NCBI RefSeq assembly: GCF_009455685.1
Contig: NZ_QPES01000002.1
Coordinates: 186,001 to 250,000, forward strand
Direction of reading: 5' to 3'
Source of the DNA: Paraburkholderia hayleyella
GTDB taxonomy: Bacteria > Pseudomonadota > Gammaproteobacteria > Burkholderiales > Burkholderiaceae
Length of the DNA stretch: 64,000 nt
Shown here: positions 28,210-36,828 of the stretch, piece after piece
Layout of the letters: the number at the start of each line of letters is the position of its first letter
Position numbering within the stretch: position 1 is the first letter of the stretch
Position numbers and translations under genes: made by a program
Notes under the pieces: generated by a model
The model's database searches: none
What the model saw: the letters and a program-made list of their open reading frames with translations, nothing else
What the model was told of the DNA's origin: nothing

Positions 28210-28602
28210 GTGGATAACTCTCCGCCGACTGTGCTGCCGAAGCCAGCAAAGCCGAAGAAGCCGCCGAAGTACCGGAACACGAAGTGCGAGCAGGACGGGC
28301 AGAAGTTCGACAGCCGGCGCGAGCTCAAGCGTTTCAACGAGCTGGTCGTGATGCAGGCCAAAGGCGAGATCTCGGAGCTGCAGTGCCAGGTGCCATTCGC
28401 GCTGATTCCGAAGCAGACGCACGCGGACGGCACAGCAGAGCGCCAGACCGGGTACATCGCGGACTTCACGTACCGGAACGCGGCGGGCGGGCTGGTCGTG
28501 GAGGACGTCAAGTCAAAGATTACGCAAAAAAACCCGGCCTACGGCATCAAGCGAAAGCTGATGCTGTGGCTTCACCGGATTTCCATCAGGGAGGTTGTCT
28601 GA
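28210..28602 (+). CDS. DUF1064 phage nuclease-like protein
   Basis: About 130 residues with the DUF1064 pattern: KYRNTKCEQDGQKFDSRRE near 20, RFNELV, LQCQVPFALIP, YIADFTY and VVEDVKSKITQKNPAYGIKRKLM. The D-x-(E/D)-x-K arrangement resembles restriction-endonuclease-like (Holliday junction/Sak-like) folds, but activity is not shown. A GTG at 28210 is the only reasonable start; the usual N-terminus may be missing. It heads a tight rightward phage operon. Confidence 0.75.
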   Translation: MDNSPPTVLPKPAKPKKPPKYRNTKCEQDGQKFDSRRELKRFNELVVMQAKGEISELQCQVPFALIPKQTHADGTAERQTGYIADFTYRNAAGGLVVEDVKSKITQKNPAYGIKRKLMLWLHRISIREVV

Positions 28603-28603
28603 C

Positions 28604-29071
28604 ATGGCGAAGGTGCAAACAATGAGTCTGGGGCACAGGCGGATCTGTGAATGGGTGGCGGTGCATCCGGGCGTGACCCGTGCCGGGCTGGTTGGCGCGA
28701 GCGGGCTGAGCCGCAGCGGGGTGAAGTGTGCGACACAGGTGCTGGTCGCGCGGGGCTACCTGGTGACGGGGGAATCGCGCCGGCCGCTGCGCTTCAGGGT
28801 GAGTGGGAGGCCGTTTGCGCCGTCAGCAACGTACCGGCTGAACGCGGTGTATGCGAGACGGCGGGTCGCCCGGGCAAAAGCGCTGGCACGGGGGGCGGCG
28901 CGCAGTGTGCGGCTGGCCGGTATCGCCGCGGCCATGCATGCGATGGCGCGTGTGTCACGCGCAGGCGGTGGGGAGCGTGATCGGGCTCCGGGGGTTTCGG
29001 GTGTCCCGGGTGTCCAGCGGCGAGTGGTCAATTGTTGTCGCGCGGGAGCTGAGCGAGTATCGGGTGACTGA
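28604..29071 (+). CDS. Winged-helix DNA-binding-like phage protein
   Basis: A 156-residue product. Residues 8-60 read as a winged helix (HRRICEWVAVHPGVTRAGL, then GLSRSGVKCATQVLVARGYL). The second half is rich in Arg, Ala and Gly and probably unstructured. GGGAGG lies 10 bases before the ATG. It follows the DUF1064 gene by 1 nt. Likely a phage regulator; the family was not recognised. Confidence 0.55.
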   Translation: MAKVQTMSLGHRRICEWVAVHPGVTRAGLVGASGLSRSGVKCATQVLVARGYLVTGESRRPLRFRVSGRPFAPSATYRLNAVYARRRVARAKALARGAARSVRLAGIAAAMHAMARVSRAGGGERDRAPGVSGVPGVQRRVVNCCRAGAERVSGD

Positions 29072-29092
29072 ACTGACGCGGAGGAGCAGGCG

Positions 29093-29308
29093 ATGAATGA
29101 GGTGGTATCGCGCGTAGCGCATTACCACCAGCACTCGAGCGGGGTGGAGTGCATCGAGATTGTGCGGCACATGAATTTCAACCGGGGCAACGCGATCAAG
29201 TACATCTGGCGGGCGGGACTCAAGGGCGATGCGCTCACGGACCTGCAAAAGGCGTGTGAGTACCTGAAGGACGAGATCGCCCGGATTGAGGTGGAGCGGA
29301 CGCGATGA
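29093..29308 (+). CDS. DUF3310 phage protein
   Basis: 71 residues with the DUF3310 core: HYHQHSSGVECIEIVRHMNF, then GNAIKYIWRAGLKG and a C-terminal helix KACEYLKDEI. The family is common in phage replication regions; its role is unknown. The ATG is preceded by GAGGAGC. The stop overlaps the next start (ATGA). Confidence 0.88.
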   Translation: MNEVVSRVAHYHQHSSGVECIEIVRHMNFNRGNAIKYIWRAGLKGDALTDLQKACEYLKDEIARIEVERTR

Positions 29309-29772
29309 AGCGCACTGCGCTCGTGGCGCGCACCGCACTTCGCTGCAGGCGAGCCACGCCGTGCTCACGGCTGGTGCCCCGGAAAGCCGCGCTGCACCGT
29401 TCGGCGCTCAGGGCACCGCTCATGCAGCCGTTCAGGCGGTGCGCCCGCAAGCCAAAGCCGGGTGACGACAGGCGTATGCGCCACGCGTGCCGCGACCAGC
29501 CGTGCTACCTGCGTATTGCCGGGGTGTGTACGGGTGGTGGCGCATCGAGCGTGCCGACGCACCGCAACGAGGGCAAGGGTCTGGGGCTCAAGACGCCAGA
29601 TCGCCTGACGGTGCCCGCGTGCGGTGAATGCCATGCTGAATATGACCAGGGGCGGCGGCTGCTGCGCGCCGAACGCCGCGCGCTGTGGGATGCGACGTTT
29701 TTACGCTGGGTGGCGGCGCGTGATGGTGCCGGTGCCGCGGTTGTGAATGCGGGCGGGGAGGGCGACGCATGA
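29305..29772 (+). CDS. DUF1364 (YbcO-like) phage nuclease-like protein
   Basis: A 155-residue protein. After a basic N-terminal ~55 residues comes the YbcO/DUF1364 region: CRDQPCYLRIAGVC, VPTHRNEGKGLGLKTPD and ACGECHAEYDQG. The Cys/His pattern suggests a zinc-binding HNH-related nuclease. Such genes lie in the nin-like region of lambdoid phages. It is coupled to both neighbours by ATGA overlaps. Confidence 0.82.
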   Translation: MKRTALVARTALRCRRATPCSRLVPRKAALHRSALRAPLMQPFRRCARKPKPGDDRRMRHACRDQPCYLRIAGVCTGGGASSVPTHRNEGKGLGLKTPDRLTVPACGECHAEYDQGRRLLRAERRALWDATFLRWVAARDGAGAAVVNAGGEGDA

Positions 29773-30098
29773 TCCTGACGGTGCGCATCCCGGATGGCAT
29801 GGCGTATTACCGGCGGTATCGCGGTCGGGGCGAGTTTGCCGACTTTGAGAAAACCCGGCTGCTGTGTACGACGGTGCGGCGCGTCCGGCGCACCGGCTCG
29901 CCGGAGTGGGTGGAGGTCGATGCCTGGATTCCTGAGCGCTATCGGGACGGTACCCGGGCCAGCATCCGCGCCACGGACCCGCGATGGGTTGAGCCCGGGG
30001 TGTATCGAACGCGGGCCGCGATCAGGGGCAATGAGCGGACGCGCGCGCCGTTTCTCGCCAGTGGTGACGCGCAATGGGATATCCCGGAGGCGGCATGA
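29769..30098 (+). CDS. Hypothetical phage protein
   Basis: A 109-residue basic protein beginning MILTVRIPDGMAYYRRYRGR and ending QWDIPEAA. I do not recognise a family. ATGA overlaps with both neighbours show that it belongs to the phage operon. Confidence 0.65.
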   Translation: MILTVRIPDGMAYYRRYRGRGEFADFEKTRLLCTTVRRVRRTGSPEWVEVDAWIPERYRDGTRASIRATDPRWVEPGVYRTRAAIRGNERTRAPFLASGDAQWDIPEAA

Positions 30099-30574
30099 GA
30101 GACGCCAGCACAGCGGCAGGTACTGCAGGCAGCACAGCGAAGCGGGATCCCCCAGTGAATCTGGACCTTGCCTGGCTGGACTACCGGGTGGCGCGGGCCG
30201 AAGGCTATGACGCGTGGGTGCAGGCCATAGGTGGGGTGTGCGTTTGCGTGATTGACGTCTATGGCAGCGGGCCGCAGGTCTACCAGCCGAGCATCTCGTG
30301 GCAACGGGTGGGACCGGTGGTGGCAAGACAGCGCTACACGCTTTATCCGCTGGTGCCGGATGGCGTCTGGATTGCGGAGGCGCAGGCCAGCACCGTGTTT
30401 TACGGCATCGAGCGGGATGCGTCGCCGCTCGTGGCGGTCTGCCTGCTGCGGGTGGCCGAGGCGGCAGCCGGGCGGTACATGCTGGATCGCACAGCGGATG
30501 CATCGGATGTAGGGAACGCATCGGACGTATGCGACCGGTACGGCAGCGCAAACCAGACAGGGAGCGAGCGGTGA
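30095..30574 (+). CDS. DUF2591 (NinX-like) phage protein
   Basis: A 159-residue protein. The region LAWLDYRVARAEGYDAWV, then VYQPSISWQRVGPVVAR, then W.AEAQAS fits the NinX/DUF2591 pattern (LDYWVA.AEG, Y.PS.dW..GGPi). The role is unknown; the gene is typical of nin regions next to the late antiterminator. The start at 30095 overlaps the previous stop. Confidence 0.72.
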   Translation: MRDASTAAGTAGSTAKRDPPVNLDLAWLDYRVARAEGYDAWVQAIGGVCVCVIDVYGSGPQVYQPSISWQRVGPVVARQRYTLYPLVPDGVWIAEAQASTVFYGIERDASPLVAVCLLRVAEAAAGRYMLDRTADASDVGNASDVCDRYGSANQTGSER

Positions 30575-30972
30575 GTGATGCTGACATCGATAACGTGGGG
30601 CTGAACCTGCTTTGTGTGCAGTGGGCCGAGTGGCACCGGACGAGGAAGTTTTACGCGCCACCTCCGCCGCGCAACGTGCTGGCCCGGCTGCACACTGCGG
30701 GCGGCGGGGCTGAACCCGATGCGCTGGCTGACCGGGACATGATGCTGTTCAATGCGGCGGTGAACGCGCAGCCTGACGACACGGCCAGGGCGGCGTTCCA
30801 CGCGTTTTATCTCCGGCGTGACCGGCCAGCAAAACGGATGGCCGGTGAGCTCGGGATGACGCGCGATGGTTTCTACAAGGCGATGAAGCGCTTCAGGGTG
30901 AACGCCTATACCGCCTGCGAGCGAATGAAGCGGGGCGCTCACGCTGGGCGGGAACAGGGTTGCGTGGGTTAA
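30571..30972 (+). CDS. Phage antiterminator-like helix-turn-helix protein
   Basis: 133 residues from a GTG overlapping the previous stop. The C-terminal part RPAKRMAGELGMTRDGFYKAMKRF is a helix-turn-helix with a basic flank, as in late regulators that end phage nin regions. Position suggests a Q-like late control gene, but no signature of a known Q family is certain. Its 3' 120 bp are the first part of a ~250-bp segment repeated at 32792-33030. Confidence 0.5.
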   Translation: MSDADIDNVGLNLLCVQWAEWHRTRKFYAPPPPRNVLARLHTAGGGAEPDALADRDMMLFNAAVNAQPDDTARAAFHAFYLRRDRPAKRMAGELGMTRDGFYKAMKRFRVNAYTACERMKRGAHAGREQGCVG

Positions 30973-31090
30973 GGACGGTTCGCAAGTGATCGTCCCGCTG
31001 AATGATCACCCCGGTTAGTGGCTGCTGACGACTCCAGGTTCGGGTAACAGGGGGCGAGATGGAACTAAAAGACCGGAGTTGTTACTTGGC
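30841..31090 (+). repeat. ~250-bp direct repeat, copy 1
   Basis: This copy includes the 3' end of the antiterminator-like gene and the following non-coding DNA. Copy 2 at 32792-33030 is nearly identical apart from an 11-nt deletion (after CTCGGGATGA) and scattered changes, mostly in the last 25 bases. Each copy stands just upstream of an AT-rich effector-like gene. Confidence 0.93.
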
Positions 31091-31252
31091 ATTTAGCAAA
31101 GAGCAAAACCGTTGGAGGTTATGCCGCTGCTGAAACCAGGCGCTGGAGACAGATTTTTCAATGGGATACCCGTTTGCAGGACAGACAGGAATCGCATTCA
31201 CGCCTCTAGTGGCTCTGGTTAGTTTAGTCAACGACTCAGCGCAGGTATTTCA

Positions 31253-32578
31253 ATGACCAGAATAGACAGTTCCAGCCTCGTATCAAATTCGCCAGGTCAG
31301 TCTGGAAATATTCAATCGGATCGTGACGGTTCATTAACGGTAAACGATGAAAAAAAGTCGTATCAATCGAGAAAACCGATGGAAGTGAGCATCGGCATAT
31401 TACCGATAAGGAAGCATTAAAAGCATCGGAATTTCTTGTTCGTAAGGGATGTACCGTAGCTATCGGCGTCGACCAAAATCGGGCAGTAAAATTAATAAAG
31501 GAAGTGCTGAACAATAAATATTTGAATAACGAGATAGAAAAAAATAAGATTGGAAAGATGTCGTAAAGATTTTTTTGCATAAATTTGCAAAGAATATTTA
31601 GATGAAAAATCGATGCAAACTTTTTCCGCTTTTGTTGGTGGAGAATTGATTTGTTTAATTGAAAAAAAGTTCGGTCAAAAATCACCCGATTTAATAAAGA
31701 AAAATACTTTATATGTTTTGAAATGTATATATGAATATTGTGACGATGTTCATCTAAGTCTGATGGGTTGCTTGACCAAAGGTGCAGGAATACAAGATTT
31801 GAACGAGATATTTTTTTCCGCGCCGCGGTCCGGCGAAAATCATAAGGGTAAACTGACTGTCGACATTATCCATAAATGGGGTGACGAGGAATTTAATTTT
31901 AATGATGAAATTGCCTATTCTTCGATCTCAGTTATCGATAGAGGATTTTTATGTGGCAATAATAATATACCTTGCGATTATTTAAACTGGAAGAAATTGC
32001 AAGAATTCCAGTTTTCACAAAAAACGGATAGTGTCATTTTTGCAAGGCTTGGGGAAAATTCGTCGATAAAGAAGGGAGGGCGTCAAGTATTTCCTGGAAA
32101 CGAAAGATTGGCCGAAGATTTACTTGGTCAGGTCAAACATTCGAACATTGAAGTGCTCAGCCTCAAAACGAATCAAGATTTTACGAAAAATTTAAATTTG
32201 ACTGTGCTTTCTAGCGTAACAGCACTGGACTTAGAAATAAAAAATGTGAATTTCAGCGTTTTTCTGGATTCGGCGCTGGAAAATATGAATATTAAAATAA
32301 TCAGATTGAAGTATTTTGGGTTTTTTAGTGTTATTAAAATTTATGATCGGATTTTAAAGAACAGTGATTCTGATGCGGCGACTCTGGAAGAAAGTCGTGT
32401 GAGTGATAGAGATGTTCTGGAAAAGATTGAAAATCTCGCAAAATCTGCTTTTCAAAAAGCATTAGATGACTCCAAGTTTCGGGAGGTGCCAACGTTTCTT
32501 TCTAGCGCTGAGGTGCTTAAGGAATTTCCTGATCTGAAATCATGTGAAGATATGTTGTCATCGATAAAAATGAGGTGA
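31253..32578 (+). pseudogene. Broken AT-rich effector-like gene
   Basis: A gene of about 440 codons in three pieces. The first runs 31253-31420, with a Ser-rich polar start (MTRIDSSSLVSNSPGQSG) like secreted effectors. The second continues in another frame over 31378-31566 (ITDKEALKASEFLVRKG to KIGKMS). The third uses the first frame again, with a TAA at 31580, and is open from 31613 to 32578 (MQTFSAFVGGEL). Short LRR-like stretches occur (IEVLSLK, VTALDLEIKN). Two frameshifts and one stop make it a likely pseudogene. The product is not recognised. Confidence 0.6.
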
Positions 32579-33167
32579 TGACGCGTCCGGATGGTTCCCG
32601 GCTTGTTATATCAGAAGGAGCGTGAAGGTAACGTCACGCATGCAAAACATGCTTTATGCAAGGCACGGAAACTGAAACTGAACACAAAGTAAAGGTTTAG
32701 CCGGAGATTTGCACAGGCTCACTCTATGGCTGCGGATAGCCCAGGTTTTGCTGAGAAAATCAGCCGGAATCAACCAGGCGAAAGCCTTTGAGCCGGTGAG
32801 CTCGGGATGATTTTTACAAGGCGATGAAGCGCTTCAGGGTGAACGCCTATACCGCCTGCGAGCGAATGAAGCGGGGCGCTCACGCTGGGCGGGAACAGGG
32901 TTGCGTGGGTTAAGACGGTTCGCAAGTGATCGTCCCGCTGAATAATCACCCCGGTTAGTGGCTGCAGATGACTCCAGGTTCGGGTAACAGGAGGCGAAAT
33001 GGAACTAAAACATTAAAATTGTTACCTAGCGACTAGGAGAGGCAAACAACCCAAATAATCATTTGGTAGTACGGCTTTTTAATTGAAATTAGAATGAAAA
33101 TTCGTGAAATTATTTGTATTCCGTAATATTGCCTTGTTTTTATTTAATTTATATTTTTGAGGAAATT
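32579..33167. other. Gap between the two cargo genes
   Basis: A 589-bp stretch holding copy 2 of the ~250-bp repeat (32792-33030) and AT-rich promoter-like DNA (33060-33160) before the LRR-like gene. No gene is visible; the remaining part (32579-32791) shows nothing recognisable. Confidence 0.6.
32792..33030 (+). repeat. ~250-bp direct repeat, copy 2
   Basis: A near copy of 30841-31090 that carries only a fragment of the antiterminator-like gene (deleted for 11 nt, so out of frame). It marks the second unit of a tandem arrangement: repeat, cargo gene, repeat, cargo gene. Confidence 0.93.
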
Positions 33168-34838
33168 ATGAGTAAAATTGTAAAAAATATTGGCAATAAT
33201 TCGCTTTTAATAAATTCTGGTGCTGGCAATGATGATGGGTCATCCTCAATAAATAATAAGTCTGCATCAATATCAAATGCGGAAAAATTAGAGGGCAGAG
33301 CGGCAAAATTGGTAATTCTGGAAGAGTTGCGAGTGGAAAACTCAAAAATACCTGATGGACAAATTGAAAAATCTAAAGAACTAGTGAGGAAAGTGTTTCA
33401 TAACAGTGTAGTGCTGGATAAAATAATTGATGCGACTTATAAAAATTCAGTGCCCATGGAGCAATGGAAAACGTTTCAAGTTTTAACCAAAAATATAAGC
33501 GCCCGTTCAAGCAAGATTCTTGATAAAAAAGACCAGCTTGCCATAACGGAAAAAATGACTAAGGCTGTGTTGAAAAAAACGGTCAGGTTACCATTCCTGT
33601 CTAGAATTTTTAATTTTTTTAATAATGTACCGGCTCCTGATAATGTACCGGCTCCTGAGTTACCTAATTTTAAAATGGCAAAAATTTTTAATAATTTTAA
33701 TTGTGTCAGGATTGTATTAGACTGCGGCAGCGACGAAGAATACTCTAAAAATAATCCATTTTCCTGGCTTGGCGATCTGTCTGGGAAAGAAATTGTTGTC
33801 ACGGTATTTCCTGGCGACGAAAATCGGCGTCTTGGCGAACTGCTTCTCGCTGCAACTAAAAAATCTGAACCTGCCCAGTTGCGTGTCGAATTTTCGGTGA
33901 AACCGGATGAGGGTGTTTCTTATGCGAAGTCACAAAATAGAAATAATTTAATCGCCCTGTGTGAAATTATTGGTTTGATAGAATATCCGGTTGATGTTCA
34001 GTTTGGTTTGGAAGTGATAAATTCAGTTGATCTGCTTAAAGCCATTGCAGTACATTTAAAAGATAAATCTGTTGGTTTGACACTTGGCGGAAGTTTAATT
34101 AACGACGAAAATTTAACTTTGAAAAATTTTAATCAAATTAAGAGTATTTCCACGCTTCAACACAACGGTTTGCCAAGAAAATTTTCCACTGAAATTTCAG
34201 AAATGAAGTCGCTCGAAAGTCTCAAAATGGAATTTGATGACACTGGCGGGCACCATTATTTTACACTCGGATTAAGATGTTATAAAAAGTTTGAAAATAT
34301 TAAAAATTATTCTTTGAGTTACTATGTTGATGGGGGGCGGATAAATTTTGAAAATTTTCCCAATGCAAAATTTTTGAAATCCTTGAGTATCTGTCAAAAA
34401 CCTCCGGGAAGACGCTCTTTCCTGGATAATTCTAACGACGAGGATAATTGTTATTCCGGAAATTTTCAAGAGATGAAATGTCTTGAAAATTTTAGCCTTG
34501 TTCTTCCGGAAAATTTTGGTAAAAGTATCTCTCGCTATGTGTTAAAAAATCTTGGAAATATGCAAAAAATGACGACATGTCGTCTGGAAGGTGTTGCAAT
34601 GCAAATCGCCGACTATGGTCAGCTCGGGGAGCTGCAAATGCCAAATTTAACCGATCTATATATATCGTCGACTATACCTCAAAACTTGGAACATCCCCCC
34701 GTCCTTGCGAGCGGATTTAATCCTTTTCCAAATTTGCGTCGCATGACTGGTGATGCCACCACGGTGAAGTGGCTCACCGACTCGGAAGCAGGGCTAGCGC
34801 TCTCTAACGCGGGCTGCGAATTTACGACTATTAATTAA
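33168..34838 (+). CDS. LRR-like AT-rich cargo protein, putative effector
   Basis: A 556-residue protein without signal peptide or membrane span. Residues 1-45 are rich in Ser, Asn and Gly, like type III effector N-termini. Residues 45-150 are helical. From about 180 to the end, degenerate leucine-rich repeats appear (MKSLESLKMEF, AKFLKSLSICQ, MKCLENFSLVLP, MPNLTDLYISS, FPNLRRM), most lacking the strict LxxLxLxxN. GAGGA five bases before the ATG at 33168 fixes the start over an upstream one at 33114. Base composition is far more AT-rich than the chromosome. Secretion and target are unknown. Confidence 0.72.
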   Translation: MSKIVKNIGNNSLLINSGAGNDDGSSSINNKSASISNAEKLEGRAAKLVILEELRVENSKIPDGQIEKSKELVRKVFHNSVVLDKIIDATYKNSVPMEQWKTFQVLTKNISARSSKILDKKDQLAITEKMTKAVLKKTVRLPFLSRIFNFFNNVPAPDNVPAPELPNFKMAKIFNNFNCVRIVLDCGSDEEYSKNNPFSWLGDLSGKEIVVTVFPGDENRRLGELLLAATKKSEPAQLRVEFSVKPDEGVSYAKSQNRNNLIALCEIIGLIEYPVDVQFGLEVINSVDLLKAIAVHLKDKSVGLTLGGSLINDENLTLKNFNQIKSISTLQHNGLPRKFSTEISEMKSLESLKMEFDDTGGHHYFTLGLRCYKKFENIKNYSLSYYVDGGRINFENFPNAKFLKSLSICQKPPGRRSFLDNSNDEDNCYSGNFQEMKCLENFSLVLPENFGKSISRYVLKNLGNMQKMTTCRLEGVAMQIADYGQLGELQMPNLTDLYISSTIPQNLEHPPVLASGFNPFPNLRRMTGDATTVKWLTDSEAGLALSNAGCEFTTIN

Positions 34839-35136
34839 GGCCTTTACCAGCCCAAAGCAATGCTTTGAAATGTTTCATCCAGTCCGGCTTGAAGAAGTTT
34901 CCATCTCTCGTGTTTCTACGCACAGTCCTTGAGGGCGGCGGACGTAGCAAGGGCTAACCCTGTAGACCAATCTGTCTACAAAATAGCGCTATACACTCTG
35001 GGCTGTTTTCCGTACTCTTTCTGAAAGGCTGTCTCACTGCCTCCGTAGCCCGCAAAGCGCAAGCGATGCGGGTTTTTTACTGGCTGAAACACTTGCTGCC
35101 GGGTGTATTTGCGATGCCTGTCCGTCCGCTGCGTCC
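34839..35136. other. Gap left of the IS element
   Basis: About 300 bp without a gene. CAAAGC-AAT-GCTTTG (near 34853) forms a small hairpin after the LRR-like gene. A hairpin with GCCCGCA and TGCGGGTTTTTT (35048-35080) looks like a terminator. Confidence 0.5.
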
Positions 35137-35216
35137 TGACCTCCCCCCGAAAAAACGTAGCGGCGAGAAGTAGAGATTTCTGGCAAATTTGAAGCCCTGA
35201 CGGGCGGGAGGTTTGC

Positions 35217-35483
35217 ATGAAGAAATCCAGGTACACGGAAGAGCAGATCGCGTTCGCGCTGAAGCAGGCCGAACTGGGTACCCCGGTGGCAGAAGTGTGT
35301 CGGAAGATGGGTATTTCCGAAGCCACGTTCTACAACTGGAAGAAGAAGTACGGCGGCCTCGGCGTTTCGGAGTTGCGGCGCCTAAAGCAACTCGAAGAGG
35401 AGAACGCCCGACTCAAGCGCATGGTGGCCGACCTAAGCCTCGACAAGCAAATGCTTCAGGAGGTGGTGCAAAAAAAGCTGTGA
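35217..35483 (+). CDS. IS3-family OrfA
   Basis: 88 residues with a helix-turn-helix (AEVCRKMGISEATFYNWKKK) and a leucine-zipper-like C-terminus (LRRLKQLEEENARLKRMVAD), as in IS407-type OrfA. It binds the IS ends, and the fusion OrfAB is the transposase. GGGAGG precedes the ATG. Confidence 0.95.
   Translation: MKKSRYTEEQIAFALKQAELGTPVAEVCRKMGISEATFYNWKKKYGGLGVSELRRLKQLEEENARLKRMVADLSLDKQMLQEVVQKKL
35470..35476 (+). promoter_or_regulatory. A AAA AAG slippery heptamer for -1 frameshifting
   Basis: The run of seven A before GCTGTGA is in the orfA frame as CAA AAA AAG CTG TGA. A -1 slip here joins OrfA to OrfB, the usual control of IS3-family transposase. Confidence 0.85.
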
Positions 35484-36316
35484 AGCCAGCCCGTAAGCGC
35501 GAGCTGGCTGATTTTTTGATTCAAGCGTATCGGGTGAGCATCCGGCGTGCGACAGCACTATTGCAGCTACGCCAGGCCACGTACTTCTATGTGCCGAGCC
35601 CACGTGATGACCGTGCCGAGCGCCGGCGCATCCGGGAGATTGCCGAAACTCGGATACGTTACGGCGTAGAGCGCATTCACGTTCTGCTGCGCCGCGAAGG
35701 CTGGTTGATCAATCACAAGAAAACCTGCCGAATCTACTGTGAAGAGGGGCTGAACCTGAGGCGTAAGCGGCCTCGCCGTCGTGTCGCTGCCGCACACCGT
35801 ATGGAGCGCCCCGAAATCTCTACGGTGAATGCGTGCTGGAGCATGGATTTCGTGGCCGATCCGTTGTTCAACGGGCAGAAAATCCGGGCCTTAACTGTGG
35901 TCGATAACTTTAGTCGGGAGAGCTTGGCGATTACCGTCGATTACGCCTTGAAGGCTGCCGATGTGGTGGCAACGATGGGACATCTAAAAGCGCTGCGAGG
36001 TGCCCCGAAACGGATACAGGTCGATAACGGGAGCGAATTTATTTCTCATGCGCTGGATCACTGGGCGTATGAAAATGGCGTAACGTTGGACTTCTCCCGT
36101 CCTGGCAAACCCACGGACAATCCGTTCATCGAGTCATTTAACGGCAGTTTTCGGGATGAATGCCTGAACGTGCATTGGTTTCTGTCACTGGACGATGCCC
36201 GAGAAAAGATCGAAGGCTGGCGACAGGATTACAACGACTTCAGACCGCATAGTTCGCTAGGCGATTTGACTCCGGGTGAGTTCCGACTTGCCCACCTTGA
36301 AGCCGGAACTCTCTAG
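35480..36316 (+). CDS. IS3-family OrfB (DDE transposase domain)
   Basis: 278 residues from GTG 35480, probably made mainly as an OrfAB fusion. The integrase core shows the DDE residues in MDFVADPL, VDNGSEFIS and FIESFNGSFRDECLN. The upstream HTH_21-type segment (RIRYGVERIHVLLRREGW) is present. The reading frame is intact, so the element may be active. Confidence 0.95.
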   Translation: MKPARKRELADFLIQAYRVSIRRATALLQLRQATYFYVPSPRDDRAERRRIREIAETRIRYGVERIHVLLRREGWLINHKKTCRIYCEEGLNLRRKRPRRRVAAAHRMERPEISTVNACWSMDFVADPLFNGQKIRALTVVDNFSRESLAITVDYALKAADVVATMGHLKALRGAPKRIQVDNGSEFISHALDHWAYENGVTLDFSRPGKPTDNPFIESFNGSFRDECLNVHWFLSLDDAREKIEGWRQDYNDFRPHSSLGDLTPGEFRLAHLEAGTL

Positions 36317-36371
36317 GCCAAAGTGCTCGGTTATCCGGGGGGAGGTCACAGGCACGGAGCCGCAGCAAGCA

Positions 36372-36407
36372 ACCCCGGTACGCGAGCGCGACCGGGGTCA
36401 TTTTTTG
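36372..36407 (+). terminator. Terminator right of the IS element
   Basis: ACCCCGGT (36372-36379) pairs with ACCGGGGT (36391-36398), followed by CATTTTTTG. It would stop rightward read-through. Confidence 0.8.
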
Positions 36408-36419
36408 GGCACCTGAAAT

Positions 36420-36542
36420 TCAGAAAAATGCTTTGAGAACGAGCGCGGCGATGCCTGCCGTGATGACGCCGGGCATTCGCTTTAAACGCGTGAGGTCGGT
36501 GCGCAGCGGTGCAAGTTCTATTTGCAGGTCTTTTTCGTGATC
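36420..36542 (-). pseudogene. 3' fragment of a phage membrane protein
   Basis: The last 40 codons of a frame remain: a charged helix (LAPLRTDLTRLKRM), then a hydrophobic span (VITAGIAALVLKAFF) and a stop. Such coiled-coil plus C-terminal anchor proteins lie near phage lysis genes. The 5' part is lost where the antitoxin gene now ends. Confidence 0.5.
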
Positions 36543-36828
36543 AGACGGGCATCAGGTCGCGCAGCGCTTCTGGGTGTTTCACCGCTACACGCAGAAGAGT
36601 CTGAGCCGCTCCGGTCGGGTTGCGGCGTCCCTGCTCCCAGTCTTGCAGGGTGCGCGCCGAGACGCCGAGCAATGCCGCGAATGCGCTTTGCGACAGACCT
36701 GCTTTTGCACGGGCAAGGGCAGCGACAGTCGGCTCAACTACAGTGGTGTGAGCAGCGCGACCTGCCTTCATATCCCGAACCGATTGCAGTAAATCGGTTT
36801 TGAACTGCTCCAGTTCTTTATCCGCCAT
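36541..36828 (-). CDS. Antitoxin with XRE-type helix-turn-helix
   Basis: 95 residues. The C-terminal half is an XRE domain (GLSQSAFAALLGVSARTLQDWEQG). The N-terminal half would bind the toxin. It overlaps the toxin gene by 11 nt and follows it, the HigB-HigA type order. It presumably neutralises the toxin and represses the operon through the palindrome at 37148-37164. Confidence 0.85.
   Translation of the reverse strand: MADKELEQFKTDLLQSVRDMKAGRAAHTTVVEPTVAALARAKAGLSQSAFAALLGVSARTLQDWEQGRRNPTGAAQTLLRVAVKHPEALRDLMPV

Larger units (their letters stand above)
35137..36348 (+). mobile_element. IS3-family insertion sequence (IS407-like group)
   Basis: A 1212-bp element. Its ends begin TGACCTCCCCCCG and end with the inverted complement (CGGGGGGAGGTCA). 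It encodes OrfA and OrfB with a -1 slippery site between them. The flanking bases (GTCC on the left, CAGG on the right) are not a direct repeat, so no target duplication is visible; one flank may have been rearranged later. Confidence 0.9.

Noticed and set aside
28195..28422. N-terminal 76 codons of the DUF2303 frame
   Set aside because: This part is only the reverse of the DUF1064 coding region; the DUF2303 similarity begins after it.
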